Assembly (NCBI GenBank): GCA_937907605.1 | Contig: CALCYI010000030.1 | Span: 1 to 27,572 of the forward strand | Length of the DNA stretch: 27,572 bases | Origin: an uncultured Clostridia bacterium | GTDB lineage: Bacteria > Bacillota > Clostridia > Oscillospirales > Acutalibacteraceae | Direction of reading: 5' to 3' | In this document: positions 7,425 to 15,829 of the stretch, one piece after another | How positions within the stretch are numbered: the stretch's first letter is position 1 | How the letters are laid out: the number at the start of each line of letters is the position of its first letter | The notes under the pieces: generated by a model | Databases searched by the model: none | Seen by the model: only the letters and a program-made list of their open reading frames with translations | What the model was told of the DNA's origin: nothing | Program-made: the position numbers and the translations under genes

Positions 7425-8007
7425 CCTCTTTTTCTATGCTAACGATAGTCGCAATATACTCTTTTTCACTAAGCACTTTCTTTTTGATTGACGTATCAAA
7501 AAAACGAAACCGGCTGAAATCGCCGAGTCCGCTTCCTACGCATTTGAAGCAAGCCTCCTTAAAGGTCCAGACTTCCAGAAAACGTCGATTCTTCGCAACA
7601 GAAGAAATACTATTATTAAATATGTATGCACGTTCCTCCATATTACAAACACGCTGAATAAGGAGCCTGTCAGCTTCCTGTATAACCTCAATATCAACGC
7701 CCACAGGCGCTGTATCAACAGCGCAAAGAGCCCAGTTTCCGCTATGGCTGATATTAAAATATGCGTTTACGCCCTCTGCAAAGGGTTTGCCCTTTTCCTT
7801 TACGCCAAAGACAATTTGCTCTGGCGTTATATTACAGTATTCGCTGAGCAGGCGCCTTGCCAGAAGCTCACCGGCGATACTGCGTTTTTTGTCCGCTTCA
7901 AAGTGATATCGGTTGACGCGCGCTTGCTTTTCCTTGCTCATCAACGCATAAAAACGGGCATATTCAGAAGCGCTGATATCATTTATATTAAGAATTTGAT
8001 ATATCAT
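7414..8007 (-). CDS. Sfp-type 4'-phosphopantetheinyl transferase
   Basis: 197-residue enzyme that moves phosphopantetheine from CoA to a conserved serine of a carrier protein. It shows the superfamily motifs GVDIE (103-107, Mg2+ site) and WTFKEACFK (147-155), plus the upstream FNISHSG motif (84-90). It is shorter than typical Sfp (about 225) but longer than AcpS (about 120), placing it with the Sfp/Gsp class used by dedicated pathways rather than housekeeping fatty-acid synthesis. GAGGAAAT precedes the ATG. The obvious substrate is Ser43 of the ACP at 17274-17528, in the divergent operon of the same cluster. Its presence shows that the cluster needs its own activated carrier protein. Confidence 0.93.
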   Translation of the reverse strand: MIYQILNINDISASEYARFYALMSKEKQARVNRYHFEADKKRSIAGELLARRLLSEYCNITPEQIVFGVKEKGKPFAEGVNAYFNISHSGNWALCAVDTAPVGVDIEVIQEADRLLIQRVCNMEERAYIFNNSISSVAKNRRFLEVWTFKEACFKCVGSGLGDFSRFRFFDTSIKKKVLSEKEYIATIVSIEKEVEI

Positions 8008-8024
8008 ATTTCCTCACGCAAAGC

Positions 8025-8046
8025 GGAGAGCGCCGAAGCACTCTCC
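8025..8046 (-). other. Intercistronic hairpin with a UUCG tetraloop
   Basis: In the leftward mRNA a 9-bp stem (GGAGAGUGC / GCGCUCUCC, one G-U pair) closes a C(UUCG)G loop, a very stable tetraloop. There is no U run after it, so it is not a classical terminator. It sits between the HypA-like and PPTase genes and may set relative mRNA stability or act as a processing site (inference). Confidence 0.6.
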
Positions 8047-8056
8047 ATCCAGCTTT

Positions 8057-8407
8057 TTATTCGGTTTCGGCTTCAATTTCCTTAATAACACATTCGTTGC
8101 CCTGAACAAGCCATGTTTCGCCACTATGGCAATACGGACATTCTTTGCCGTATTTCACCGTTTCATAGGTCTGTTCACAGTTAGAGCAATAGGTAACCGC
8201 GGGTATGGTTTCCAAGATAAGTTCACTGTCCTTGAGAACGGGGTGTCTTCCTTTAAAATAGTTCCAGCAATCCACGAATAAATCCGTCATAATACCCGAT
8301 ACCTCGCCGACCTGCAACGTTACCTTGCCGATATTGATGATGTGTTGCTCCTCAGCCGTTTCGTCCAGAGTTTTGGCGAGGTTGATAATTATTCCCATTT
8401 CATGCAC
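8057..8407 (-). CDS. HypA-like nickel/zinc metallochaperone-family protein
   Basis: 116-residue protein with the HypA/HybF hallmarks: N-terminal MHE (His2 and Glu3 form the Ni site in HypA), LQVGEVSGI, and a zinc ribbon with C74-x2-C77 and C90-x2-C93. Length matches the family. HypA normally delivers Ni to [NiFe]-hydrogenase or urease, but no hydrogenase, urease or other hyp gene is in the window. It starts 22 bases after the 974-residue oxidoreductase, with a GGAGG ribosome site, and precedes the PPTase, so it is co-transcribed with the redox/acyl cluster. It may mature a metal site in a cluster enzyme, or use the zinc ribbon in protein contact. Both ideas are inference. Confidence 0.85.
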   Translation of the reverse strand: MHEMGIIINLAKTLDETAEEQHIINIGKVTLQVGEVSGIMTDLFVDCWNYFKGRHPVLKDSELILETIPAVTYCSNCEQTYETVKYGKECPYCHSGETWLVQGNECVIKEIEAETE

Positions 8408-8429
8408 TTTGTTTTCCTCCGTACAGAAA

Positions 8430-11354
8430 TCAGTCCTTCATCATCTCTTCAATATCCACGCTGTTGCCTGTGTGCGGATGCGTCTTGCGGAACTCCTTGG
8501 TTGCCTTATTGTATTCCTTGCGCTTTTTGCGCATCGACTTTGCTTCCTCTGAGCCGCTATTCAGAATGATCTTAAACGCTCTCGGAATTGCATACGCAGC
8601 TAAACCGCCTACCTTGTCCTCTGCCCTGCGCATATTAGAAGCGTCGGGATGGTCACGTACAAGATGGATAGCGTCGAATTCACATTTGGTAGTGCAAAGA
8701 CCGCAGCCGATACACTTGTTGGGATCAACAATGCTTGCACCGCAGCTTAGACAACGGGAGGTTTCCGTCTTAACCTGCTCCTCGGTGAATATCAAACGAT
8801 TATCAACAAAGCTGCTCTTGTAATCAATCGTATTGTCAATCGGCGGAATCTGTCGCTGCGCAACATCGTAGGAATCAATAGCGATATTGTTTTTATCAAG
8901 CTCCTTGAAGTAACGGCGGTCTCTTCCAAGCGTCTGGGATACGTTGTTTTTAGAAACAAATCTTGAAAGAGATTCAGCCGCCTCGTGTCCCTGACCGATA
9001 GCGTCGATAACAAACTTAGGACCGGTGAATACATCGCCTCCGACGAATATACACGGATCATTGGTCTGATATGTAAAGGCATCTGCTACCGGATAGTTGC
9101 CGTGGTGGAAGGTAACGTCGGTGCCCTCCAGCAGCTTGCCCCATTCGATTGCCTGACCGATAGCGAATACTACCTTGTTGGCTTTAACGGTTATAGTATC
9201 GTTCTCATCATACTTCGGTGAGAATCTGCCGGTTTCGGGGTCAATAGTGGACAGACATCTCTTAAGCACAACGCCGCACGCCTTACCGCTTTCATCCGTG
9301 AGTATTTCCTTCGGTCCCCAGCCCGGATTAATCTTTACGTTTTCTTCCTCGGCTTCTTCAATTTCCTCCAGGGAGGCGGGCATTGTATCACGTGATTCCA
9401 AACAGTACATCGCTACTGTTTCGGCACCCTTTCTGTGAGCGGTTCTTGCACAGTCAATAGCAACATTACCGCCGCCGATAACCACTACGTCGCCACTGAG
9501 GTCTTTTGCAGTGTCTGATAGTGCTTTTTCGAGGAATTTAACAGCAATTTCCGTACCCTCGGCAGTATCGCCGGGAACGCCAGGCAGTCTGCCGCCCTGA
9601 CAACCGATAGCTATGTAGAAGGCTTCGTAGCCCTGTTCCTTAAGCTCGCTTATCGTAACATCCTTGCCTACCTCAATGCCGCACTTGATATCGGCACCGA
9701 GTGCACGTATTATATCAATTTCTGCGTCAATAACATCCTTTTCCAGCTTAAAGGCAGGAATACCGTAGGTCATCATGCCGCCTGCCTTTTCATTCTTTTC
9801 GAATACAGTAGGCTTATAACCCATAGTAGCAAGATAGTATGCAGCGGAAAGACCGGCGGGACCTGCGCCGATAATAGCAATTTTTTGTTCCCATTCTCCG
9901 CTGACCCTCTTGGTAATCTTTTTCGGGATATATCTTGTGTCGGCGTGCAGGTCACGCTCTGCAAGGAATTTCTTGACATCATCAATAGCAACAGGCTTGT
10001 CAATAGTGCCGCGTGTGCAGGCATCCTCACAACGCTTGTTGCAGACACGTCCGCATATAGCGGGAAACGGATTTTCCAGCTTGATTAGGGCAAGCGCTTC
10101 ATCGTATCTGCCCTCCTTCGCCATCTTCAGATAACCCTGAATCGGCACGTGAGCCGGACAGGCAGCCTTACAGGGAGCGGTACCCGTCTTATGCGTATTA
10201 ACTCTTGCGGTATCTCTGTAATTTTCATCCCAAGCATATTTGCCCCAACTAATCTTGTCGGGAAGGACAGCTTTAGGATATTTTACCTCGGTACCGTCTT
10301 TCTTACAGAGCTTCTGACCGAGCTTGACGGCACCTGCAGGACATACTTCAACACAGCGACCGCAGGCAACGCAGTTATCCTTTGTTACATTAGCGGTATA
10401 GGCGCTTCTGGACATATTCGGCGTATTGAACAACAGCGAGGTACGCAGAGCGTTACAGATTTTGACATTACAGTTACAGATATCAAAAATATGGTCGGAG
10501 CCGTCAATATTAGTAATCTGGTGAACGTAGCCATTGTCCTCTGCCTTCTGCAGAATGTTAAGCGCTTCCTCTTTAGTTATGTAGTGTGCTCTGCCGGTTT
10601 CAACGGTATAATCCGCCATATCGCCTACCTGGATGCACCAGTCATCGCCGTCATCCGTACAGCCCTCGCCGATTTCGGCACGGGAATAACGGCAGGAGCA
10701 GATGCCTGCTGACAGGTGACCTTCATATTTCTGTAACCAGTAGGAAATCTTTTCAAGGCTGATTGCCTCACGATTGGCGTTAACCTCCTTTTCAACGGGG
10801 ATAACGTGCATACCGATTCCGTCGCCTCCCGGAGGCACCATTGAGGTTATATGCTCAACCGGAAGGAAGGTCATACGTTCAAACATTTTTGCTACAGGAG
10901 GATTCTTCTTAATACGATCAACCGAAGAGTTGAACAGCTCTGCACTGCCGGGAACAAAGTAGCTGGTACGGTAGCGGATTTCCTTTGGCGCACCCTCAAT
11001 CGGACCGTTGTCGTCATAATGGTCGCCGTAATCATATTCCACAAAGCCATGGTAGCAAAGCTGCTCCAGCGTTTCTTTTACTTTTTCTGTGCTCATATTC
11101 TTTTTGTTCATTTCACACAGCTGCTCAAAGGTATACCATTTACGCTGCTTCATTGACAAAGCGATATCCACCTCGTCCTCGCTGAGAATTTCGCGCAATC
11201 CCCAGTATTCCTCGTCCGTTGTTTTTAATCCGAAAATCTTATGTGGTATGTTATCGGTGATTTTAGCGCCAAGCTTGGCATACTTCTTTTGCTTTTCCTT
11301 TTCGCCGTCATATTTTGATTTTGTCTGCGGCATTTTTTCATACGTTTCAGGCAT
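8430..11354 (-). CDS. GltD-like multi-Fe-S FAD/NAD(P)H oxidoreductase, paralog 2
   Basis: 974-residue paralog of the protein at 4530-7340 with the same domain order. It has a winged-helix-like N-terminus; a cysteine module (C219, C221, C232, C240, CNC-x4-C at 293-300); a ferredoxin motif C328-x2-C-x2-C-x3-C338; the GltD Fe-S region (cysteines 395, 399, 434, 438, 442, 446); FAD site GAGPAG (496-501); NAD(P)H site GGGNVA (627-632); and C-terminal cysteines 868, 871, 881, 884, 887 and 891. It differs by a roughly 35-residue basic C-terminal extension and a shifted first-module cysteine pattern (C-x-C instead of C-x3-C-x-C). It leads the leftward operon with the HypA-like, PPTase and paralog-1 genes, behind a good promoter. 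Role: NAD(P)H oxidation and multi-cluster electron transfer. Why two are needed is unknown; they may form a heteromer or serve two acceptors. Confidence 0.9.
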   Translation of the reverse strand: MPETYEKMPQTKSKYDGEKEKQKKYAKLGAKITDNIPHKIFGLKTTDEEYWGLREILSEDEVDIALSMKQRKWYTFEQLCEMNKKNMSTEKVKETLEQLCYHGFVEYDYGDHYDDNGPIEGAPKEIRYRTSYFVPGSAELFNSSVDRIKKNPPVAKMFERMTFLPVEHITSMVPPGGDGIGMHVIPVEKEVNANREAISLEKISYWLQKYEGHLSAGICSCRYSRAEIGEGCTDDGDDWCIQVGDMADYTVETGRAHYITKEEALNILQKAEDNGYVHQITNIDGSDHIFDICNCNVKICNALRTSLLFNTPNMSRSAYTANVTKDNCVACGRCVEVCPAGAVKLGQKLCKKDGTEVKYPKAVLPDKISWGKYAWDENYRDTARVNTHKTGTAPCKAACPAHVPIQGYLKMAKEGRYDEALALIKLENPFPAICGRVCNKRCEDACTRGTIDKPVAIDDVKKFLAERDLHADTRYIPKKITKRVSGEWEQKIAIIGAGPAGLSAAYYLATMGYKPTVFEKNEKAGGMMTYGIPAFKLEKDVIDAEIDIIRALGADIKCGIEVGKDVTISELKEQGYEAFYIAIGCQGGRLPGVPGDTAEGTEIAVKFLEKALSDTAKDLSGDVVVIGGGNVAIDCARTAHRKGAETVAMYCLESRDTMPASLEEIEEAEEENVKINPGWGPKEILTDESGKACGVVLKRCLSTIDPETGRFSPKYDENDTITVKANKVVFAIGQAIEWGKLLEGTDVTFHHGNYPVADAFTYQTNDPCIFVGGDVFTGPKFVIDAIGQGHEAAESLSRFVSKNNVSQTLGRDRRYFKELDKNNIAIDSYDVAQRQIPPIDNTIDYKSSFVDNRLIFTEEQVKTETSRCLSCGASIVDPNKCIGCGLCTTKCEFDAIHLVRDHPDASNMRRAEDKVGGLAAYAIPRAFKIILNSGSEEAKSMRKKRKEYNKATKEFRKTHPHTGNSVDIEEMMKD

Positions 11355-11420
11355 AGATATTCTCCTTTTTATCTTTTATTCCTAATCCATCTCATAAAAT
11401 AGATAAATCATTTCTATTTT

Positions 11421-11449
11421 ATTATAATATATATTTTCGCTTTTTGCAA
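11421..11449 (-). promoter_or_regulatory. Promoter of the oxidoreductase-hypA-PPTase operon
   Basis: Minus-strand TTGCAA (11444-11449), 17-base spacer, TATAAT (11421-11426), followed by a leader of about 60 nt ending in AAGGAGA before the ATG at 11354. The isomerase promoter at 15772-15800 has nearly the same elements. Confidence 0.72.
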
Positions 11450-11483
11450 TATATATATTATATATAAATAATTAATAAAAACA

Positions 11484-11508
11484 GCGCTGTCTCACGGGGA
11501 GACAGCGC
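11484..11508 (-). terminator. Terminator after the ferredoxin reductase gene
   Basis: Stem GCGCTGTCTC / GAGACAGCGC (10 bp) with a 5-base loop, followed on the minus strand by TGTTTTTATT. It ends the desaturase-like/reductase operon before the next promoter. Confidence 0.9.
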
Positions 11509-11515
11509 CATTCCG

Positions 11516-12718
11516 TTATTCTGCAATAATAGGAATTTTGATTTTAAGGTCGCTTGTCGGATATGTTGCGCAGGCATGGAACCAGCCAAATTCCTTATCC
11601 ATCATTCTTCTGCCGTCACCCATCGGGGAAACAAAGATTTCGCCCTCCAGCAGCTGCGTACGGCAGAAGCCGCATTCGCCGCAACGGCAGTGGGTGTCAA
11701 CGGGAATTGCCGCTCTTTCCAGCGCCACGGCAACCGGCTCGTTACCACTTGCAGGAATGACGGTTTCCTCAACACCTCTGACAACGGTGATGCTGAATGT
11801 CTTGGTTTCGTTGCCGAGCGGATAACCCGGAATTTTAGTTGAATCTACGGGGTTATTCATCACATCGTGACGGAAACGCTTTTGCCTAACGCCCATCTCA
11901 TTCATTGTTTTGCAGATGAGGTTATACATTACCAGTGGACCGCAGAACATATAGGTCGGGTCATCGCCGGCATACTTTTCAATGATTTCACGGGTAATAA
12001 AGCCCTTTTCGCCCTCCCAATCGGGATCGTCTGACAATACGTGAACAACCTTAACATCCGAACAATCCTTTTCAACCGCCTCAAGCTCCTCCTTCAATAC
12101 GATATCGGAGGAATTCACGGAGCCGTAGATGATAGTGATATGACAGCCCTTCATTTTGCCGTAAGCAATTTCTCTTGCCATTGACAGAAACGGGGTGATA
12201 CCGCTTCCGCCGGCAAGCGCAACGATGTTTTTGCTGTCGCGAAGCGGCTCCCAATAAAAGAAACCGAACGGCATATTCGCTTCTAAAATATCGCCCTCTT
12301 TAACATTGTCAAAGAAGTAATCGGGAACGAGGTACGGTCTGTTGCGTCTGATAGTAACCTCAACGTAGCCGTTTTCACCGCGTGCCTCGTACGGAGCGGA
12401 GCTGATGGTGTAGGGTCTGGTCAGCAGGCTGTCTCCGATTCTCAGGCGGAAGTTAATGTACTGACCTGCCTGGAACACGGGAATATGACCATCGGTAGAC
12501 TGCAGTCTGAATAGCTTTGAAGTAGGAGAGGTATCCTTAATAAGAACAACCTTGAATTCCATCTTTGCCGGATGAAGTTTATCTGCAAGCTCGCGGACAA
12601 AGTCCTTCGGCTGCGGCACATCGGAGGCATTTTCAATAACCTGATGTCTGAGCGCCGTAATTCTTGAGGCACCGCCGACATCCTTTAAAAAGCCTTTAAC
12701 TTTAATGCTTTTTCCCAT
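11516..12718 (-). CDS. Ferredoxin-NAD(P)H reductase fused to a plant-type 2Fe-2S ferredoxin
   Basis: 400-residue cytoplasmic flavo-iron-sulfur protein. After a roughly 50-residue N-terminal extension comes an FNR module with FAD motif RPYTIS (101-106) and NAD(P)H motif GGSGITP (170-176), plus MFCGP (257-261). The C-terminal domain (about 305-400) is a plant-type 2Fe-2S ferredoxin with C344-x4-C349-x2-C352 and C383. An extra cysteine, C346, lies inside the cluster loop. This is the order of the phenol-hydroxylase/CDP-6-deoxy-glucose reductase type of electron donor. It overlaps the stop of the upstream flavoprotein gene by one base, so the two are probably made together, and the flavoprotein is its likely electron acceptor (inference). 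It could also run in reverse, moving electrons from the flavoprotein to NAD(P)+. Confidence 0.9.
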   Translation of the reverse strand: MGKSIKVKGFLKDVGGASRITALRHQVIENASDVPQPKDFVRELADKLHPAKMEFKVVLIKDTSPTSKLFRLQSTDGHIPVFQAGQYINFRLRIGDSLLTRPYTISSAPYEARGENGYVEVTIRRNRPYLVPDYFFDNVKEGDILEANMPFGFFYWEPLRDSKNIVALAGGSGITPFLSMAREIAYGKMKGCHITIIYGSVNSSDIVLKEELEAVEKDCSDVKVVHVLSDDPDWEGEKGFITREIIEKYAGDDPTYMFCGPLVMYNLICKTMNEMGVRQKRFRHDVMNNPVDSTKIPGYPLGNETKTFSITVVRGVEETVIPASGNEPVAVALERAAIPVDTHCRCGECGFCRTQLLEGEIFVSPMGDGRRMMDKEFGWFHACATYPTSDLKIKIPIIAE

Positions 12719-14259
12719 TATTTTTCACCCTCCTTTTTCGCCATATCTTCTAAGATTGCTTTTGCTGCGGCTCTGCCGTTTGTTACAGCCGGTCCCATAC
12801 CGTTACCGGACATACCCGGTGAACCGTTAAATTCAAGACCTTCAATGAAGTGGTCTTCCTCTTTCATACCAAGACGTGCAACGGCGTGATTATCCATAGA
12901 GTGTGTGTAACCGTAAATGCTGCCCTTCCATGCGCCGACATAGTGGGAGATGGTCATAGGCGTAGTGATTTCAATTTCAGTGATATTCGGTCTGAAATCT
13001 ATGCCGGAAATCTTGATGTATTCCTCCATCATCTCGTTCCCGAGACGCCGCTTAAGGTCGAAGTAATCCTCTTCCTTCAAGCCCTCAAAAGCGGTAACGG
13101 GCACCAGTGCAGTGATAGAAACCTGAGTGTAACCCTCGGGTACACAATCGGGGTTTGCATAATTAAGGCAAATGGTTGTGATGTAATTATAAGGTTCGGT
13201 GATATTCTTGTAATTCTCCCAAATTTCGTTGGTGTCCATCGTTGTTCCGGAGAAGGTGGAATAGTTCATCAGACCGTTTTCTTCGGGCGTTCCCTCCAGC
13301 ACGGCAATCAGCGATACCGGACACACTGAGAGGTGTAAGCCGTTAATCAGCTTGATAGCGCCCTTCGGCACTTCGCTTAGCGGCTCAATCATCTGAGTAT
13401 AAACCTTATTAGGATAAGGTGCGGAAACAACGTAATCACAATGAATTTCATCGCCGTTTCTCGTTCTGACTCCGTAAACCTTACCGTTCTTTACAAGAAT
13501 TTTATCCACTTCCTGCTTGAACTCAAACTGTCCGCCGTTTTCTTCAATCTTCTTTTCCATTTTCATACTCATCTCGTGTGAGTAGCCGCGACAGACATAG
13601 CTTCCTGTCAGATAATCAGCCATCAGGAAGGCATAAATAGTAAACGGAAGGTCGTCCATACGGTTACCGACGTAAATCCAGTACGGAGTAATCATTTCAA
13701 CAGCCTTCTTTGGCAGGTTGAAGGTATTGATAACCTCAGTAGCAGAATAGCCGACAGTCTTAACAAAATCGGGGTGCTTTAGCAGCATCTGCACCTTGCT
13801 CATCGGAGTAACGGACAGAATGTTCATACTGTCGTAAACCCTGCGGCAAAGCATAAATAGCTCGTGCACCTTTTCATAAGTGCCGGGAACGACTGCGTCA
13901 ACCTCCTTAGCTGCGGTTTCATAACCGTCGTGAATAATCGCGTCAATGCCGGAATTCGGCAACGCTACTCGGTAACATTCAGGCACCGGAAGCCAGTCAA
14001 TATCGACGCCCATATCATCAAAAAACTGGCCAACCTTCAGGCGCTTACCCGGTTTACCGATGGACATCATTTCGTGCAGAGTAGCTTCAATTTCAAAACC
14101 GTTTCTCACGAAGTCGGTAGCAAGACCGCCGGGCAGGTTATGCTTTTCAAGAATCAGAATATCCTTCACGCCTTTATCCTGCAGATGCAGTGCCGTTGAC
14201 ATACCCGAAAGCGCACCGCCGATGATAATGACATCGTAATGATCTTTAAAAAAGCTCAT
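12718..14259 (-). CDS. Phytoene-desaturase/retinol-saturase-like FAD oxidoreductase
   Basis: 513-residue flavoprotein of the CrtI/RetSat/amine-oxidase superfamily. It has an N-terminal dinucleotide site (VIIIGGALSG, 10-19), the following E-K at the ribose-binding strand (LEKHNLPGG, 37-45), and a C-terminal FAD-contact region rich in Gly (PGMSGNGMGPAVTNGR, about 484-499). Family members oxidise or reduce C-C double bonds in long hydrophobic chains. RetSat saturates a double bond using reduced FAD. Here it is coupled to a ferredoxin reductase, which favours a reductive (saturase) role, though desaturation cannot be excluded. There is no carotenoid pathway around it. The context (fatty acid isomerase, acyl ligase, ACP) points to an unsaturated acyl chain as substrate (inference). 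Start codon supported by an AAGGAAA site. Confidence 0.85.
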   Translation of the reverse strand: MSFFKDHYDVIIIGGALSGMSTALHLQDKGVKDILILEKHNLPGGLATDFVRNGFEIEATLHEMMSIGKPGKRLKVGQFFDDMGVDIDWLPVPECYRVALPNSGIDAIIHDGYETAAKEVDAVVPGTYEKVHELFMLCRRVYDSMNILSVTPMSKVQMLLKHPDFVKTVGYSATEVINTFNLPKKAVEMITPYWIYVGNRMDDLPFTIYAFLMADYLTGSYVCRGYSHEMSMKMEKKIEENGGQFEFKQEVDKILVKNGKVYGVRTRNGDEIHCDYVVSAPYPNKVYTQMIEPLSEVPKGAIKLINGLHLSVCPVSLIAVLEGTPEENGLMNYSTFSGTTMDTNEIWENYKNITEPYNYITTICLNYANPDCVPEGYTQVSITALVPVTAFEGLKEEDYFDLKRRLGNEMMEEYIKISGIDFRPNITEIEITTPMTISHYVGAWKGSIYGYTHSMDNHAVARLGMKEEDHFIEGLEFNGSPGMSGNGMGPAVTNGRAAAKAILEDMAKKEGEK

Positions 14260-14290
14260 AGTCTTTTCCTTTCAATAGTTAGTTGTCACT

Positions 14291-14320
14291 CAAAAAACGG
14301 GAAGGGGCTAACCCCTCCCC
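14291..14320 (-). terminator. Terminator after the fatty acid isomerase gene
   Basis: On the minus strand GGGAGGGG, TTAG loop, CCCCTTCCC, then GTTTTTTG. It lies between the isomerase and the saturase-like gene. No clear promoter follows it, so the downstream pair may depend on partial read-through. Confidence 0.8.
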
Positions 14321-14338
14321 ATTATATCCGTTTAGAAT

Positions 14339-15727
14339 TTAGAAGAAACGCTCAATAAGCTCTCTTGAGTATTCTGCGGTTTCATCCATATCGCCAAAGG
14401 ACATTACTTCGCCTGCATAGAAAGTGTCATACTTATCCTGCATTGCTTCTACCTTGTCATACCAGCCTGCTGCATAATCTTCACTGAATACATGCGGGAA
14501 GTAATAAACGCTCCACTCGTTAACAATATTAGAAGCGGGGTTGTGCATGGTCTTGAGGTCGTCAAGTACCATCTTCTTGCACTCCTCATAAGGAATTTCT
14601 TCGCTGTTTCTGTGCTTACGAAGTGCATAAGTGGTAATAACCTGATCCTTGGTATCCTTCCAACGACGATAGTAAACCATCAGCTTGCCGAGGGTTTCGG
14701 GCGTCATATTGTCAAATACATAGTAGGAGATCTCCGGATGATCCTCGGGCTTTGTTTCAACAGCCAGTACATCATAGCGCTCGTAGTCGATCTTGGAGAA
14801 GAGTTCAAGTTCATCCTCGCGTGCATCGAAGTAATCAACCATACCAACCTGACCGTCATCACGCTTGTTCGGTATGTAAAGCGGAGCAGTAACGATTATC
14901 TTGTCATACTCTTCAACCTCACCGTTAACGGTTACATAAACCTTGCCGTCCTTACGCTCTACCTTCTCGATGGTGGAGTTAAGTCTTGCAGGGTTCTTCA
15001 GATGCGCATTAAGAGCTTCCCATATGGACTGTGTGCCGTCCTTCCAGGTCCACAGATTAATATTAACAAAGTTCATTGTGGTCTGGAAATCAAGATACTT
15101 AAGTACATAAGCAGCCGGAATTTCATCAAAATAGCCATAACCAAAGGAAGTAAAGGGACCGATCCATACCTTCTGAGTTAACTCAACACCTTCCTTTTCA
15201 CACCAATCCTTGAAAGGCATAGCAAGATCCTTAAGGTTCGGGTTTACACCGCTGACGGGCTCACGCTTTGCGTTCTGCTGTGAAAAGCCGTCGTATCTGC
15301 CCTCTGCAACGCCGCGATGACCGTTGAGGTCATAACCCTTGTACTTGGTTTCAAGAATTTCAGCAAGCTTCTTAGTCTGCTTTTTCATCTTGAGCAGCTG
15401 AGGAATCTTAGTGATGTTCTTTTTGGGGTTGAACGGCTCGATAACGTTGCCCTTGCCGTCCTTGTAGTTTCTGTTAAGCTTCGGACCGTCGTGGGTAATA
15501 CCGCAGAACTCCTCTACATCGTGAACAGCATAGTAGGACGGAACGCCCATAATAGCGCCCATTTCATAACGTCTGCCGTTGAAGGTGGGAGACCAGCACT
15601 TACCGCCTACACGGTCAAGTCTTTCAAGGATAGTGTAGTTCTCATATCCTTTTTTTTCGAGGTACATACCTGCCGAAAGACCAGCCGGACCTCCACCGAT
15701 GATACAAATGCGAATGTCTTTTTCCAT
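14339..15727 (-). CDS. Polyenoic fatty acid isomerase (PAI)-like flavoprotein
   Basis: 462-residue FAD enzyme. Recalled side by side, it matches the P. acnes polyenoic fatty acid isomerase, which turns linoleic acid into trans-10,cis-12 conjugated linoleic acid. Shared blocks are GGGPAGLSAGMYLE (10-23), RRYEMGAIMGVPSY (52-65), PAAYVLKYLDF, LWTWKDGTQ, a YYFPHV motif and a C-terminal FYAGE(V/I)MSFG followed by ERFF. The FAD site is GGGPAG. It is longer than the P. acnes enzyme (about 425 residues), with an insertion at about residues 100-165. PAI uses FAD to move a hydride along the chain with no net redox change. Here the enzyme is divergent from an acyl ligase, ACP and thioesterase, so the substrate may be carrier-bound rather than free. 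It has its own promoter and terminator and a GGAGGA ribosome site. Double-bond position specificity is not predictable. Confidence 0.88.
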   Translation of the reverse strand: MEKDIRICIIGGGPAGLSAGMYLEKKGYENYTILERLDRVGGKCWSPTFNGRRYEMGAIMGVPSYYAVHDVEEFCGITHDGPKLNRNYKDGKGNVIEPFNPKKNITKIPQLLKMKKQTKKLAEILETKYKGYDLNGHRGVAEGRYDGFSQQNAKREPVSGVNPNLKDLAMPFKDWCEKEGVELTQKVWIGPFTSFGYGYFDEIPAAYVLKYLDFQTTMNFVNINLWTWKDGTQSIWEALNAHLKNPARLNSTIEKVERKDGKVYVTVNGEVEEYDKIIVTAPLYIPNKRDDGQVGMVDYFDAREDELELFSKIDYERYDVLAVETKPEDHPEISYYVFDNMTPETLGKLMVYYRRWKDTKDQVITTYALRKHRNSEEIPYEECKKMVLDDLKTMHNPASNIVNEWSVYYFPHVFSEDYAAGWYDKVEAMQDKYDTFYAGEVMSFGDMDETAEYSRELIERFF

Positions 15728-15771
15728 TTTTTATTCCTCCATAAAAAGATTGATAAAATTATCGCAAATTT

Positions 15772-15800
15772 ATTATATTATACTTTTACACAAATTGCAC
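15772..15800 (-). promoter_or_regulatory. Promoter of the isomerase gene
   Basis: Minus-strand GTGCAA (15795-15800), 17-base spacer, TATAAT (15772-15777). An overlapping second TATAAT lies at 15777-15782. Transcription would start about 40 bases before the ATG. Confidence 0.6.
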
Positions 15801-15829
15801 TACTTTTTTTAAATTTTTTTCAATTTTTT

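Noticed and set aside
8057..8407. Part of a hydrogenase maturation operon
   Set aside because: No other hyp or hydrogenase gene occurs in the window.
12718..14259. Carotenoid desaturase
   Set aside because: No phytoene synthase or prenyl-transferase gene is nearby, and the organism appears anaerobic.
14492..15181. 229-codon ORF on the + strand
   Set aside because: Shadow of the isomerase gene; its composition shows no family features.
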